The position numbers and the translations under genes were made by a program. From G963665925 sp963665925 (GTDB lineage: Bacteria; Bacillota; Clostridia; Peptostreptococcales; Acidaminobacteraceae), in contig OY762511.1 of assembly GCA_963665925.1 (NCBI GenBank), forward strand, positions 372,001-436,000: a DNA stretch of 64,000 nt, in the 5' to 3' direction. The notes under the pieces were generated by a model. The model worked only from the letters and a program-made list of their open reading frames with translations, searched no databases and had not been told where the DNA came from. Below are positions 15,926 through 24,539 of the stretch, in pieces (the first letter of the stretch is position 1; every line of letters starts with the position of its first letter).

Positions 15926-18523
15926 TTAGTTTTCTTCCCAAAGAATTCTCAGCATTTGTGCAGCTTCTGCTCTTGTCGCAGTCTTAGAAGGCTGGAATGA
16001 ACCATCTTCAAATCCACCAACAATCTTATGGTACTTGGCAGCTGTTACAGCATCGTATGCATAATCAGCAATCAGAATGCTGTCGCCAAATGGCTCTGCT
16101 TCACCCGTCATAGCAGTACCTGTCATCAGCTTGTAGGCTTTAGACATCATAACCGCCATGTCCTGTCTTGTGATTGTTGCTTCAGGTGCAAAGTTACCTT
16201 CACCCACACCGCTTACAAGACCATTGACGCCTGCAAGTGCCACAGCATCGTAGTACCAAGCGCCTTCTGGAACGTCTTTGAAGTTGCCACCAACTTGACC
16301 TTCAAGACCTACCATATTCACAAGGTAAGCCGCAAACTCAGCACGCGTGATTTCTGCATCTGGCTCAAATGCCGTTTCAGAACGTCCTGCAGTAATCTTG
16401 TTTGCAGTCATCTTTTCTATTGTTTCCTGAGCCCAGTGACCTGTAATGTCATCAAACTTCACATTGGCCTTGAGTACAGCGTACTTACTGAAGTGAGGTG
16501 CTTCAAACTCAGCAACACCGTCAACAATCTTCGTAGGAACGTGTTCCCATGCGCCTGTTGCTTCTTCAAACACGAATACGCTCAGTTTGTGCGCCTGTGT
16601 TGCAAGCATGCTGACTTCTTTGGAAACGTCGATTGTCAGCTTGAGTTTTCCACCTTTGAACTCAGCCTTTTGACCGCCGGCTTTCACATCGATATCATAA
16701 ACATCTGAAACAACATCAATGTCTGTTCCGTCAGTCGCTTCAGCAGCTTTTACGCCTGCTGCTTCCTCCGCTGACAGAATGTCACTTTCAACTGCAACAC
16801 CTTTTTCAACGAAATCCGCAAGGACATCTGTTGGCATTCTGAACTTCAGACCACCCAGATCCAGTTCAACTTCTGCATCTGCACCTCTAAGGGCTTCAAC
16901 AGTATCTGCGTCAAACTCAACAACCTGTTCTTCCACCGTTGCAGCCAGCTTAATGCTGATAAGCGGCTTGATTACTGCTGCAGCTTTCGCAAGACCATTT
17001 GCAGCAAGGGTTTCCTTCATTTCTGCTGCTGCTTCAGATGCTGCTTTAAGTGCCGTGTCTACAGCGTCTTTTGAAACAGCGACCTGTGCTGACTCAGATT
17101 TAACAGTTGCAGCCTTCTTAATGACTTCTTCAACCAGCTTAACTGCTTTGGCATTCATCTGCGCAGCGTTTGCACCCACTGTATCTCGAGCTACCGCGCC
17201 TTTAAATGCAGACTCGATTGTCTGTTTAACAACTGCCTTAGCCTGTTCAGGTGTTACATCTGCTTTTTTGAGAACTTCTTCAGCAAGGTCTGCAACTTGG
17301 TTGGCTACCTGCACGGCTTCAAAACCGTTGAGGTTCTTAGAAGTCATCTCATCACCAAGCGTTTTGGCCATGTCCGCTACAGACTTGGAAGCCTGATCAG
17401 CCGTTTGACTTTCAAGTCCTTTTGCAAGATTTTTAGCAGCTTCAAGATTTTCAGAAACATACTCTTTTTCAACATTTACAGGACCTTGAGGTGTTTCTTC
17501 ATCATCTACATTTACAGTCGTGTCTGTATTGTTTGTAGGTGTGGATGGCGTTGTTGTCGTATTGTCTGACTTATTACCACCGCCGCCTCCGCCGCTGTGA
17601 CTTCCACCACCGCTGCTTGGTTTAGACTCATTAAAGTCAGAAAGCTTTGTCAACACATCCATATTATCTAGAATGATGACTGTATCATAATCTACATTAC
17701 CTGCTTTAGCAGTATCTAGAACTTTATCTAGACCAAAGTCCACTTCAACGGCATTCAAAATCGAGTTCATCATTGTCGTATAGACATCTATAATAGCGTT
17801 CAAAGAGTAGTCTGAGACACTGTCTTTAATGATTTCCTTCAAGTCTGCCTTCATAACGCTTTTCGCTGTGTCACTTACTGCAAGGTCAACTACCGTATAG
17901 CTTCCACCACTGTAAAGCAGATTGTAGTACTTTTTAGTGCCAATACCCTCGTTTATAATCGTATCGTAAAAGACTTTAAACACGTCTAGTTCAGTATAAG
18001 TTGTACCTGAAACCCATGAGCGAATCTCTTTTCTAAACTCACTTGGGAATGCTCTGTAAATCTCTTTTGAGACCGAACGAAGTTCAGGTGCAAGTGTTTT
18101 AAAATCCTCACTCGTCAAGTCTTCACCTTTGGCGTAAAGGTCAGAAAACACATTGTTTCCTTCTTCAAGATCAGAAATATTACTTGGGAACTGAGCTAAA
18201 AATGCATCATACACATCGTAAATTTCTTCAGTAACCGCCCTTGAGTTTGAACCAAATCCAAAATTCTTAAGACGATCCATCTCTTCTTGGGACAGCTTGT
18301 CCACCTCTGCCTCAATCAAGCTTTTCACGTCCATTAGTTTTAGCCCGCTGTACATGTTGTAAAATGCACGGGCTGAATCTTCCGTAAGCATATAGCTATA
18401 TTTGACCAGCACCTCACTGAAAAGTTCCTCAGAAGTTGTGCTTTGACCAAATAACGGCGCAGGCCCTGAAAGTGCCAGAAGCCCTGCCATGCTCAGGCAG
18501 ATTATGCGTCTTTTCATACTCAT
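15926..18523 (-). CDS. Secreted SLH-domain (S-layer type) protein
   Basis: An 865-residue exported surface protein. Residues 1-27 are a signal peptide. A helical N-terminal region (about 30-300) is followed by a glycine/serine/threonine linker (GGGSHSGGGGGG then a run rich in T, N and P, about 305-345). An alanine/valine-rich helical region and a beta-rich segment with VPTKIVDGVAEFEAPHFSKY follow. Three SLH domains close the protein (about 689-865), starting FDDITGHWAQ, FKDVPEGAWYYDAV and DYAYDAVTAAKY; they anchor proteins to pyruvylated wall polysaccharide. Start follows GAGGAGG. The gene overlaps the preceding SLH gene by four bases (ATGA) and is the last gene of the wzz/BY-kinase operon. 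Confidence 0.9.
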   Translation of the reverse strand: MSMKRRIICLSMAGLLALSGPAPLFGQSTTSEELFSEVLVKYSYMLTEDSARAFYNMYSGLKLMDVKSLIEAEVDKLSQEEMDRLKNFGFGSNSRAVTEEIYDVYDAFLAQFPSNISDLEEGNNVFSDLYAKGEDLTSEDFKTLAPELRSVSKEIYRAFPSEFRKEIRSWVSGTTYTELDVFKVFYDTIINEGIGTKKYYNLLYSGGSYTVVDLAVSDTAKSVMKADLKEIIKDSVSDYSLNAIIDVYTTMMNSILNAVEVDFGLDKVLDTAKAGNVDYDTVIILDNMDVLTKLSDFNESKPSSGGGSHSGGGGGGNKSDNTTTTPSTPTNNTDTTVNVDDEETPQGPVNVEKEYVSENLEAAKNLAKGLESQTADQASKSVADMAKTLGDEMTSKNLNGFEAVQVANQVADLAEEVLKKADVTPEQAKAVVKQTIESAFKGAVARDTVGANAAQMNAKAVKLVEEVIKKAATVKSESAQVAVSKDAVDTALKAASEAAAEMKETLAANGLAKAAAVIKPLISIKLAATVEEQVVEFDADTVEALRGADAEVELDLGGLKFRMPTDVLADFVEKGVAVESDILSAEEAAGVKAAEATDGTDIDVVSDVYDIDVKAGGQKAEFKGGKLKLTIDVSKEVSMLATQAHKLSVFVFEEATGAWEHVPTKIVDGVAEFEAPHFSKYAVLKANVKFDDITGHWAQETIEKMTANKITAGRSETAFEPDAEITRAEFAAYLVNMVGLEGQVGGNFKDVPEGAWYYDAVALAGVNGLVSGVGEGNFAPEATITRQDMAVMMSKAYKLMTGTAMTGEAEPFGDSILIADYAYDAVTAAKYHKIVGGFEDGSFQPSKTATRAEAAQMLRILWEEN

Positions 18524-19719
18524 GATGCTACCTCCTCAATTTGTGATAGAACATAATCGTGGAAATGTTTAAGCATAACCGCAATCTGACCGCGTGTAAC
18601 GCCTTCACTCGGTGCCAATCTGCCGTCGCCCATTCCATTTATTAATCCCAATGCGACTGCACGTTGCATCGCATTAAAATTCGTTGGTTCAATTTCTCTT
18701 GCATCCTCAAATGCCATGAGAACACTTGGTGTGCTCGGTGTCGTTTCAATTTCAAGCGCATCTAGCGTATCTATCAGCATTTTTACGATTTCTTGCCTTT
18801 GTGGCTGTTCATCTGGATTCAGTGTACTTGTTCCATCTGTTTCAAGAACGCCAAGCTGTCCAAGCTGCTTTGCGTACTGAGCATACCAGTCCGTGTCTGC
18901 GACATCTGCAAATACTATGTCCTCTGAATCTTCACTGATAAACTGCTCAGGACTCTGAACCACCACTTTTGAAATCAAGGTTATAATTTCAGCATTGGTT
19001 ATGGATGCATCTGGCGAAAACTCCGTCTCACTTCGTCCGGCAATGATATCTCTGTCCATAAAAAATCCAACATATTCTTTTGACCAGTGCGCACTCATGT
19101 CTGAGTACTTCTCAACCCTATTTTCAGATTTAACAGTTAAAGGTTTAGATATAAGTCCACGCGCACCAAGCTTAACAGCAACAGTAGCAGCACCTTGTGG
19201 AACTTTTTCTTCTTCTACAGTGACGGTTTGTTCAGCATCAGGCTGAGCAGGTGTGCTTGAGCCTCCTGAACTACCACCCGATTTCTTACTTGAGTTTGAA
19301 TCACTATCAGAGTCACCTTCACCACTGTATTTTTCATTGAGTGCTTGTACGCCAGATTTGTTTCCATCAGCAGCGTACTGAATAAGCTGAATTCTATCGT
19401 CTAAATCCCAGCTTTTAAGTTTCTCAAGGTTCTCTTCAACATCACGGTCTGAAACCCCCATGTCATGCAACTCTTGAATTTGTGACTCATTCAATTTAAC
19501 CTTCCAGTTATTCTGTAGTTCGGTTAAACTTCTGTCCCCACCCATTTGCATAATGAGCTTTCCAGCCTTATCTTCTTTCTTTTCTTCATCCATCTCACTA
19601 AGTTTACCGAAAGTAAGATCTATATAATCTTCATCTAAACTATAGTCTGCCGCAAATGACGTTACAGGTGCCATCATCAAAAAACACGCCAATGCTGCAG
19701 CAATCCACTTCTTTTGCAT
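18520..19719 (-). CDS. Secreted SLH-domain protein
   Basis: A 399-residue exported protein with a signal peptide (ALACFLMMAPVTSFA then AD). A charged helical N-terminal region (about 30-135) leads into a serine/glycine-rich linker (GDSDSDSNSSKKSGGSSGG). Three SLH repeats fill the C-terminal half, from YSDMSAHWSKEYVGFF (about 208), then FADVADTDWYAQYAKQ, then the NAMQRAVALGLINGM segment. It should sit on the cell wall like its downstream neighbour, with which it overlaps (ATGA). AAGGAGG precedes the ATG. The pairing suggests the two SLH proteins are made in fixed ratio. Confidence 0.88.
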   Translation of the reverse strand: MQKKWIAAALACFLMMAPVTSFAADYSLDEDYIDLTFGKLSEMDEEKKEDKAGKLIMQMGGDRSLTELQNNWKVKLNESQIQELHDMGVSDRDVEENLEKLKSWDLDDRIQLIQYAADGNKSGVQALNEKYSGEGDSDSDSNSSKKSGGSSGGSSTPAQPDAEQTVTVEEEKVPQGAATVAVKLGARGLISKPLTVKSENRVEKYSDMSAHWSKEYVGFFMDRDIIAGRSETEFSPDASITNAEIITLISKVVVQSPEQFISEDSEDIVFADVADTDWYAQYAKQLGQLGVLETDGTSTLNPDEQPQRQEIVKMLIDTLDALEIETTPSTPSVLMAFEDAREIEPTNFNAMQRAVALGLINGMGDGRLAPSEGVTRGQIAVMLKHFHDYVLSQIEEVAS

Positions 19720-19730
19720 AGCAGCCTCCT

Positions 19731-20522
19731 TTAATAATATTTCCTATACATTTCAAGTATCCATTCTTGCTCTTCAGCTGTGAAGTTAGCATAGAACATT
19801 TCTTTTGCTTCTTTCTTCTCCTCAGGTGTAAATCCACCATTGGACATTTCATAAAGCCGACTCACCTGCGCTGAAGTCAATCGACTTAGCGCCATATCAT
19901 AGGCCTTAGCTTTTTCAGCCCAGTTCACTTCATCTTCCATTTCTTCAACTGAAGGTGCTTCTTCCTCCTCAACAGTTTCAGTAACAGTCTCTTCATCACT
20001 CATAGACTCATCAGCCACTTCTACTGGAATAGCTTCCGTGTTCTGGACATTCACATCTGATTTTTCTTCAATATCTGCTTTTTCCTCAACTGGAGTTTCA
20101 CTCTGGGTTTTGCCCGTTTGAACTGAAACTGGCTTTACAGGGTCTTCTTTAACGATTTCGCTTTCTTCTGTAGTATCCACAGACGCTTTTACCTGTTCCA
20201 CTACATCCGGTTTCTGCGATTCATCTGTGTCACTTCCTGCAAGATTCTCACCTTCATTGAGGACTGAAACTTCTTCTTTAATATCTTCAGAATTTGCATT
20301 TGCACTTTCTGCAATAGCTGTGTTCTCATCTGTAATAGCGTTCTCTTGCGGTTCAGCAGTTTCTTGATCATTATCTTTTGGGGTGACCGCCACGATTTCC
20401 TTTTGTTTCGCCATCCCAGCCATCATTTTAGAAACCTTATAATCAACATAAGTAAAGGCTGCAACAGCCACTAAGGCGGCAATCAACAATGTAATCCCTG
20501 CCCATTTCAAAAAGCGTTTCAC
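19731..20522 (-). CDS. Membrane-anchored protein with acidic linker, function unknown
   Basis: A 263-residue protein with one N-terminal membrane helix (GITLLIAALVAVAAFTYVDY, about 9-28) and the rest probably outside the cell. Residues 45-205 are a low-complexity region rich in Glu, Val, Thr and Ser, likely disordered. The last 60 residues form a helical domain (AKAYDMALSRLTSAQVSRLY, then MFYANFTAEEQEWILEMYRKYY). The family was not recognised. The GTG start overlaps the phosphatase stop (GTGA) and follows AAGGAGGG. Position between the tyrosine phosphatase and two SLH genes suggests a role in surface assembly, by context only. Confidence 0.75.
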   Translation of the reverse strand: MKRFLKWAGITLLIAALVAVAAFTYVDYKVSKMMAGMAKQKEIVAVTPKDNDQETAEPQENAITDENTAIAESANANSEDIKEEVSVLNEGENLAGSDTDESQKPDVVEQVKASVDTTEESEIVKEDPVKPVSVQTGKTQSETPVEEKADIEEKSDVNVQNTEAIPVEVADESMSDEETVTETVEEEEAPSVEEMEDEVNWAEKAKAYDMALSRLTSAQVSRLYEMSNGGFTPEEKKEAKEMFYANFTAEEQEWILEMYRKYY

Positions 20523-21313
20523 GCTGAAACCCTCCTTAATTTATCTACCATTCTTACTATCTTCGAGCGTGTATCCACTCTCTGGTGTTCGCTTACAACC
20601 GTTTGGGCATTTATTCTCACTGCGTATGGATTCGCCTCTGTAAGCGCGTCAAAATACCTTCCATTAACAAGTTTTTTTAGTTTCTCCAGCTCTGCAGATA
20701 CAAGACGTCCACGGCTTGATGGTACATGAACATCACTGCCAACAAATTGATACATCTTGCAGGAAAGCATAACCTCCGCCGCTTGTTTCACCGTTTTTCC
20801 ATACCTGCCTGTGAGACTTTTCAGATTGAGCTGTGCATATGCACCCTTTTCCAAGTAGTCAAATAGAAGATTTGGATTTTCCATCAACAATGTGTTGCGC
20901 TCAGGGTGAGCAATTATTGGTATGTAGCCCAAAACAATCAGTTCATGGAGTACATGATCCATGTAAACTGGAATACCATGCATAGGAAGTTCAATCAGCA
21001 TGTACCTGCTCTTTCCAAGTGTTAAAACTTCTCCTGCTTCCACTCGGTCCGGTAATTTGGGATCAAGATAAATTTCTTGTCCCAAGTCAATTTCAATGTC
21101 ATACCCTTTGGAACGCGCATAGGCGTTGAGCTCATGTACACGTTCAGTCAAAATTCGATTATTATAGACTACATGACCAGGGATGAAATGTGGCGTCGCA
21201 TACATGCAAACAATGCCATCTTTTTCTGCCTGATCAATTATTTCTCTACTCGCACCAAAACTCTCAGCACCATCATCCACGTCAAAGAGTACATGTGCAT
21301 GCATATCAATCAA
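20519..21313 (-). CDS. PHP-type protein-tyrosine phosphatase (CpsB/YwqE family)
   Basis: A 264-residue manganese-dependent phosphatase that would dephosphorylate the BY-kinase and so control chain length or export of the polysaccharide. PHP-fold metal ligands are visible: MIDMHAHVL at the N-terminus, TPHF, Glu in GQEIYLD, AHPERN and GSDVH. The TTG start at 21313 is supported by AGGTGA six bases upstream and overlaps the kinase stop. The order wzz, kinase, phosphatase matches the cps/yveK-ywqE operons of other Firmicutes. Confidence 0.93.
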   Translation of the reverse strand: MIDMHAHVLFDVDDGAESFGASREIIDQAEKDGIVCMYATPHFIPGHVVYNNRILTERVHELNAYARSKGYDIEIDLGQEIYLDPKLPDRVEAGEVLTLGKSRYMLIELPMHGIPVYMDHVLHELIVLGYIPIIAHPERNTLLMENPNLLFDYLEKGAYAQLNLKSLTGRYGKTVKQAAEVMLSCKMYQFVGSDVHVPSSRGRLVSAELEKLKKLVNGRYFDALTEANPYAVRINAQTVVSEHQRVDTRSKIVRMVDKLRRVSA

Positions 21314-22064
21314 GTGCGCTCACCTGCTTTCCTTTCTTAGCAAACAAACGACGCAGTCCTTTCTTTTCTTTTGGAGCATCTTCGTAATAACCTGAGTAGT
21401 AGGAATTATAATGATATTTATAGTATCCACCCTGATGCACTGGTATTTTATTGAGTACAACGCCTAAAATTTTAGCATTTACATTATCTAAAAGCTTCTT
21501 AGCATAGGTTGCGCCTTTTACATCCGTCTCTCCTGCAGCACAAACTAGAATCACACCATTCATTTTTGGCGCAAGTACAGCAGCATCTGTTACCATGCCA
21601 ACAGGCGGGGTATCAAAGATAACAATATCAAACTCAGCTTCAAGGGCTTCAATCACCTTATCCATAGCATTAGAACCAATAAGCTCAGAAGGGTTGGGTG
21701 GAATTGGACCTGTCGTCATAAGGCTCAAGTTCTCATATTCTGTTCTTCTGACATGATTCATTGAATCCGCGGGCTTAATGAGTGCATTGGTTAAGCCCAG
21801 TCTGTTCGAAACATTGAAGACTTCGTGCTGTCTTGGTTTTCTAAGGTCCATGTCAACAATGCAAACTGTTTTCTCACTTTTTGCAAGGGCTAGTGCCAGA
21901 TTGGCAGAAGTTGTACTCTTACCTGCCCCTGCACCCGGCGATGTCACAGCAATACGTTTTATATTGCCATCAATATTTGAAAACTGTAAATTGGTTCTAA
22001 GTGTCCTGTAGGCTTCGGCTACAGGCGACTTTGGATTTTCTGAAATATAAAGTCTGCGACTCAT
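21306..22064 (-). CDS. Bacterial tyrosine kinase (CpsD/CapB family)
   Basis: A 252-residue cytosolic BY-kinase that works with the membrane Wzz protein upstream, which acts as its activator. Walker A is SPGAGAGKSTT (about 42-52), Walker A' is CIVDMDLRKP (about 73-82) and Walker B is IVIFDTPPVG. The C-terminus carries the autophosphorylated tyrosine cluster GGYYKYHYNSYYSGYYED. AGGAGG lies eight bases before the ATG. Cycling between phosphorylated and unphosphorylated states is known in related systems to regulate polymer export. Confidence 0.95.
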   Translation of the reverse strand: MSRRLYISENPKSPVAEAYRTLRTNLQFSNIDGNIKRIAVTSPGAGAGKSTTSANLALALAKSEKTVCIVDMDLRKPRQHEVFNVSNRLGLTNALIKPADSMNHVRRTEYENLSLMTTGPIPPNPSELIGSNAMDKVIEALEAEFDIVIFDTPPVGMVTDAAVLAPKMNGVILVCAAGETDVKGATYAKKLLDNVNAKILGVVLNKIPVHQGGYYKYHYNSYYSGYYEDAPKEKKGLRRLFAKKGKQVSALD

Positions 22065-22076
22065 TGCAGCGTCCTC

Positions 22077-22763
22077 CTAACTTATATGTTCTGGAATCAT
22101 TCCTATAACAGGAAGCCCCATCGTTTTTTCAATGTCATCCGGTACTTTTATGGTTTGGTCAAGGGTATCCATCAATATGACAACAAAGACTGTAATCATC
22201 ATGCCTAGAGCTGCTGCTATGGCAATGTTTATCTTGATACGTGGGCTGACAGGATTTTCAGGCAGTGCAGCCTTATCAATAATTTGTACATTGTTGATCT
22301 GCATAATACGAGACACGTTTTCCATGAATACTGCCGCAATTTCATTAGCAATATCTTTTGCTTCTTCAGGATTTGGTGATTCAACTGTTATTTTGATAAC
22401 TTCTGTATTGTTTAGTAGCGTAACATCCATCATCTCTCTCAATTGCCCTGTTGTTAGAGATGAACTCAAGTTTTCAAGCACTTGTTCCATTACAACTTTT
22501 GATTTTGCAATTTCAGCATATGTGCCAATGAGCTTCTGATTGGTAAGCACATCCTGATAGGAGTACTGGCTGTTTTCATCATAATCAGCCGGTTTGCCAA
22601 GCATCAGCGTTGTAAAAGTTTCGTACTGTGGGGTAATAAAGTAAACACTCACTAGTCCACTCACCACAGCAGAAAGAAGTGTCACTGCAATGATCAGTGA
22701 CAGCTTGCGCACAATCATAAAGTAAATGTCGCGCAAGTCAATAACATCCATATTGTCTTCCAT
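22077..22763 (-). CDS. Wzz/YveK-type polysaccharide co-polymerase
   Basis: A 228-residue membrane protein with two membrane helices, near residues 20-42 and 173-195, flanking an extracytoplasmic Wzz domain. The proline-rich PENPVSPRIKINIAIAAALG stretch just before the second helix is the family signature. It sets chain length and activates the adjacent tyrosine kinase. The ATG at 22763 is preferred over the frame start at 22778, because GGGAGG lies between the two. First gene of an operon running through the kinase, phosphatase and SLH genes. Confidence 0.92.
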   Translation of the reverse strand: MEDNMDVIDLRDIYFMIVRKLSLIIAVTLLSAVVSGLVSVYFITPQYETFTTLMLGKPADYDENSQYSYQDVLTNQKLIGTYAEIAKSKVVMEQVLENLSSSLTTGQLREMMDVTLLNNTEVIKITVESPNPEEAKDIANEIAAVFMENVSRIMQINNVQIIDKAALPENPVSPRIKINIAIAAALGMMITVFVVILMDTLDQTIKVPDDIEKTMGLPVIGMIPEHIS

Positions 22764-22816
22764 GTTGCCGCCTCCCATAATTCCCTTAGTTCATTCCCGC
22801 TTTACGTGCAAAATGC

Positions 22817-22849
22817 ATTATTGAAAGCATGCACTGAATCTGTTAAAAT
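22817..22849. promoter_or_regulatory. Overlapping divergent promoters
   Basis: On plus, TTGAAA (22821-22826) and TAAAAT (22844-22849) are 17 bases apart, leading to the small gene at 22885. On minus, TTAACA (22841-22846) and AATAAT (22817-22822) are 18 bases apart, leading to wzz. The -10 of each overlaps the -35 of the other, so the two cannot be occupied together. Confidence 0.6.
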
Positions 22850-22884
22850 TTTAATGTTGTGACCCCTAGTGAAAGGAAGCACTT

Positions 22885-23058
22885 ATGCCAAAATTATCGC
22901 GAACATTAAAAAAGGCTTTACGCCTTCGGAAAAATAGAAAAAAATATGTAGAAGTTGATGCCCTTCTAAATAAAAAAGAAAAACAACAGCTTGCTCTATT
23001 TTTTAGTATTTTCCTCATTCCATGTGCAATCGGCTTAGTTCTTTTTCTTGTGAACTAA
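22885..23058 (+). CDS. Small membrane protein (57 residues)
   Basis: A 57-codon gene starting ATGCCAAAATTATCG. The N-terminus is very basic (KKALRLRKNRKKY) and the C-terminus is one hydrophobic helix (LALFFSIFLIPCAIGLVLFL), so it should be a single-span protein with a cytoplasmic basic head. AAAGGAAG lies about six bases before the ATG, and a good promoter is 35 bases further up. Divergent from wzz. Family unknown. Confidence 0.55.
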   Translation: MPKLSRTLKKALRLRKNRKKYVEVDALLNKKEKQQLALFFSIFLIPCAIGLVLFLVN

Positions 23059-23179
23059 ACCTAGTTTGCTTTATTAACGCATTAAAACATAGGAACATTA
23101 TAGCTTTTCCTTATTAAGCGCAATTTAAGATGTTGCGTTCAACCATATACAGGTTTTAAATAGCCGAAAGGAAGCGATT

Positions 23180-23368
23180 ATGCACCTGGGATTATTCTTG
23201 ATACTTCTGAGTGTTACGCTCATGATTTCTACAACTATATTTGTTGTACATAATGCAAAAAAAGAAAAATACCCTCTCGGTAGGAGAAGGTTGGTTTTGG
23301 TGTCTGGGATTGTTTCTATTCTCTTTATTATAGGCATCTATTTTTTCACACTAATTAGTTCATCCTAG
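23180..23368 (+). CDS. Small membrane protein (62 residues)
   Basis: A 62-residue protein with two hydrophobic helices (LGLFLILLSVTLMISTTIFV and LVLVSGIVSILFIIGIYFF) joined by a basic loop (KKEKYPLGRRR), so a likely hairpin membrane protein. Its leader GAAAGGAAGC is the same ten bases that precede the 57-residue gene upstream, suggesting the two genes have a shared origin or control. No family was recognised. Convergent with pseI, with no clear terminator between them. Confidence 0.55.
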   Translation: MHLGLFLILLSVTLMISTTIFVVHNAKKEKYPLGRRRLVLVSGIVSILFIIGIYFFTLISSS

Positions 23369-23477
23369 TATCCAAAAGATCTAGCTCACCTTCAAGGCAT
23401 ATTAAAATTTTAAAACTGTTTGGATTACTTTTAGATATATAGGTATTCTGAATTATAAGCTTATCAAATTAATTATT

Positions 23478-24524
23478 TCATTTTATAACACTCCAATTTA
23501 ACGGAGTCCCTTTTTTAATATTGCATAATGACGTTCTCCCCATTATTTCATTAAAATATTTTGGTGGCAAACCATTACTAGGGCGTATAGATCTCACATT
23601 TTTTTCGGTAAATAACTCTCCTGACTTCATATCTTCTACTACAAATAGTGACCTGCCTAAGATGCGACTACTCAGTTTCTTCTCATTCATACTATAATCA
23701 ACGCTACCCAGTGCCTGTTCTGCATCTCTAACCGCCGCAACCATCTCTTTAAACTCTTTCGGTTCTAGCGAAAAACTTGAATCAGGTCCTCCGATTGTTT
23801 TATCTAAAATAAAATGTTTCTCAATCACTTTGGCGCCTAATGCTATTGATACTATTGGTACAGTTATTCCAAGTGTATGATCGGATAATCCTACTTCAAC
23901 ACCAAATGTTTCTTTCATATTTGGCATGGTTAGTAAGTTTGCATCTTCTATCTTTGCTGGATATGAAGAGGTACATTTCAACAGAACAATTTCTTCATTC
24001 CCCATACGCCTACACGCATCTACCGCTTCTTCGATATCACTTAATGATGCTACACCAGTAGACATAATCATTGGTTTTCCCTTAGATGCCATATACTCAA
24101 TCAACGGGATATCCATTATTTCAAACGATGCTACTTTATACACGGGCACCTCTAAGTCTTCCAAAAAATCTACTGCGGTCCTATCAAATGGCGTAGAGAA
24201 GAATATAAGACCTAAACTTGTTGCATAATCCATTAACTCTTTTTGCCACTTCCAGGGGGTATAAGCCTCACTGTATAGATCATATAGTGTACGACCATCC
24301 CATATTGTTCCACTATCTAATCTAAAATACGTATTATCACAATCTATAGTTAATGTATCTGCAGTATATGTCTGAACCTTTATGGCATCTGCACCTGACT
24401 CTTTTGCAGCTTTAATCGTTGCTTTAGCAATATTGATATCATGCCCATGATTAGCTGATAATTCGGCAATTATAAATGTCCTGCTTCGATTGCTTATTAT
24501 AAAATCTCCAATTTTTATTGACAT
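23478..24524 (-). CDS. pseI: Pseudaminic acid synthase
   Basis: Condenses the 2,4-diamino-altrose intermediate with phosphoenolpyruvate to form a pseudaminic acid. The 348-residue protein has an NeuB-type TIM barrel (AELSANHGHDINIAKATIKA; KVQTYTADTLTID; TPFDRTAVDFLE; KVASFEIMDIPLIEY; VGLSDHTLG) and a C-terminal antifreeze-like SAF domain (RSLFVVEDMKSGE to the end). The LSDHTLGI and EKHFILD blocks fit PseI better than sialic acid synthases. Last gene of the cassette; GGTGGGGG precedes the ATG. The flanking genes are also pse genes. Confidence 0.93.
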   Translation of the reverse strand: MSIKIGDFIISNRSRTFIIAELSANHGHDINIAKATIKAAKESGADAIKVQTYTADTLTIDCDNTYFRLDSGTIWDGRTLYDLYSEAYTPWKWQKELMDYATSLGLIFFSTPFDRTAVDFLEDLEVPVYKVASFEIMDIPLIEYMASKGKPMIMSTGVASLSDIEEAVDACRRMGNEEIVLLKCTSSYPAKIEDANLLTMPNMKETFGVEVGLSDHTLGITVPIVSIALGAKVIEKHFILDKTIGGPDSSFSLEPKEFKEMVAAVRDAEQALGSVDYSMNEKKLSSRILGRSLFVVEDMKSGELFTEKNVRSIRPSNGLPPKYFNEIMGRTSLCNIKKGTPLNWSVIK

Positions 24525-24539
24525 AATTCCCCCACCTTC

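Noticed and set aside
16719..17396. 225-codon open frame opposite the large SLH protein
   Set aside because: Alanine/serine-rich shadow of the alanine/valine-rich SLH gene on the other strand; no start signals.
23125..23337. 70-codon minus-strand frame opposite the 62-residue small membrane gene
   Set aside because: The plus-strand frame has a ribosome site and a coherent two-helix membrane profile; the minus frame has neither.
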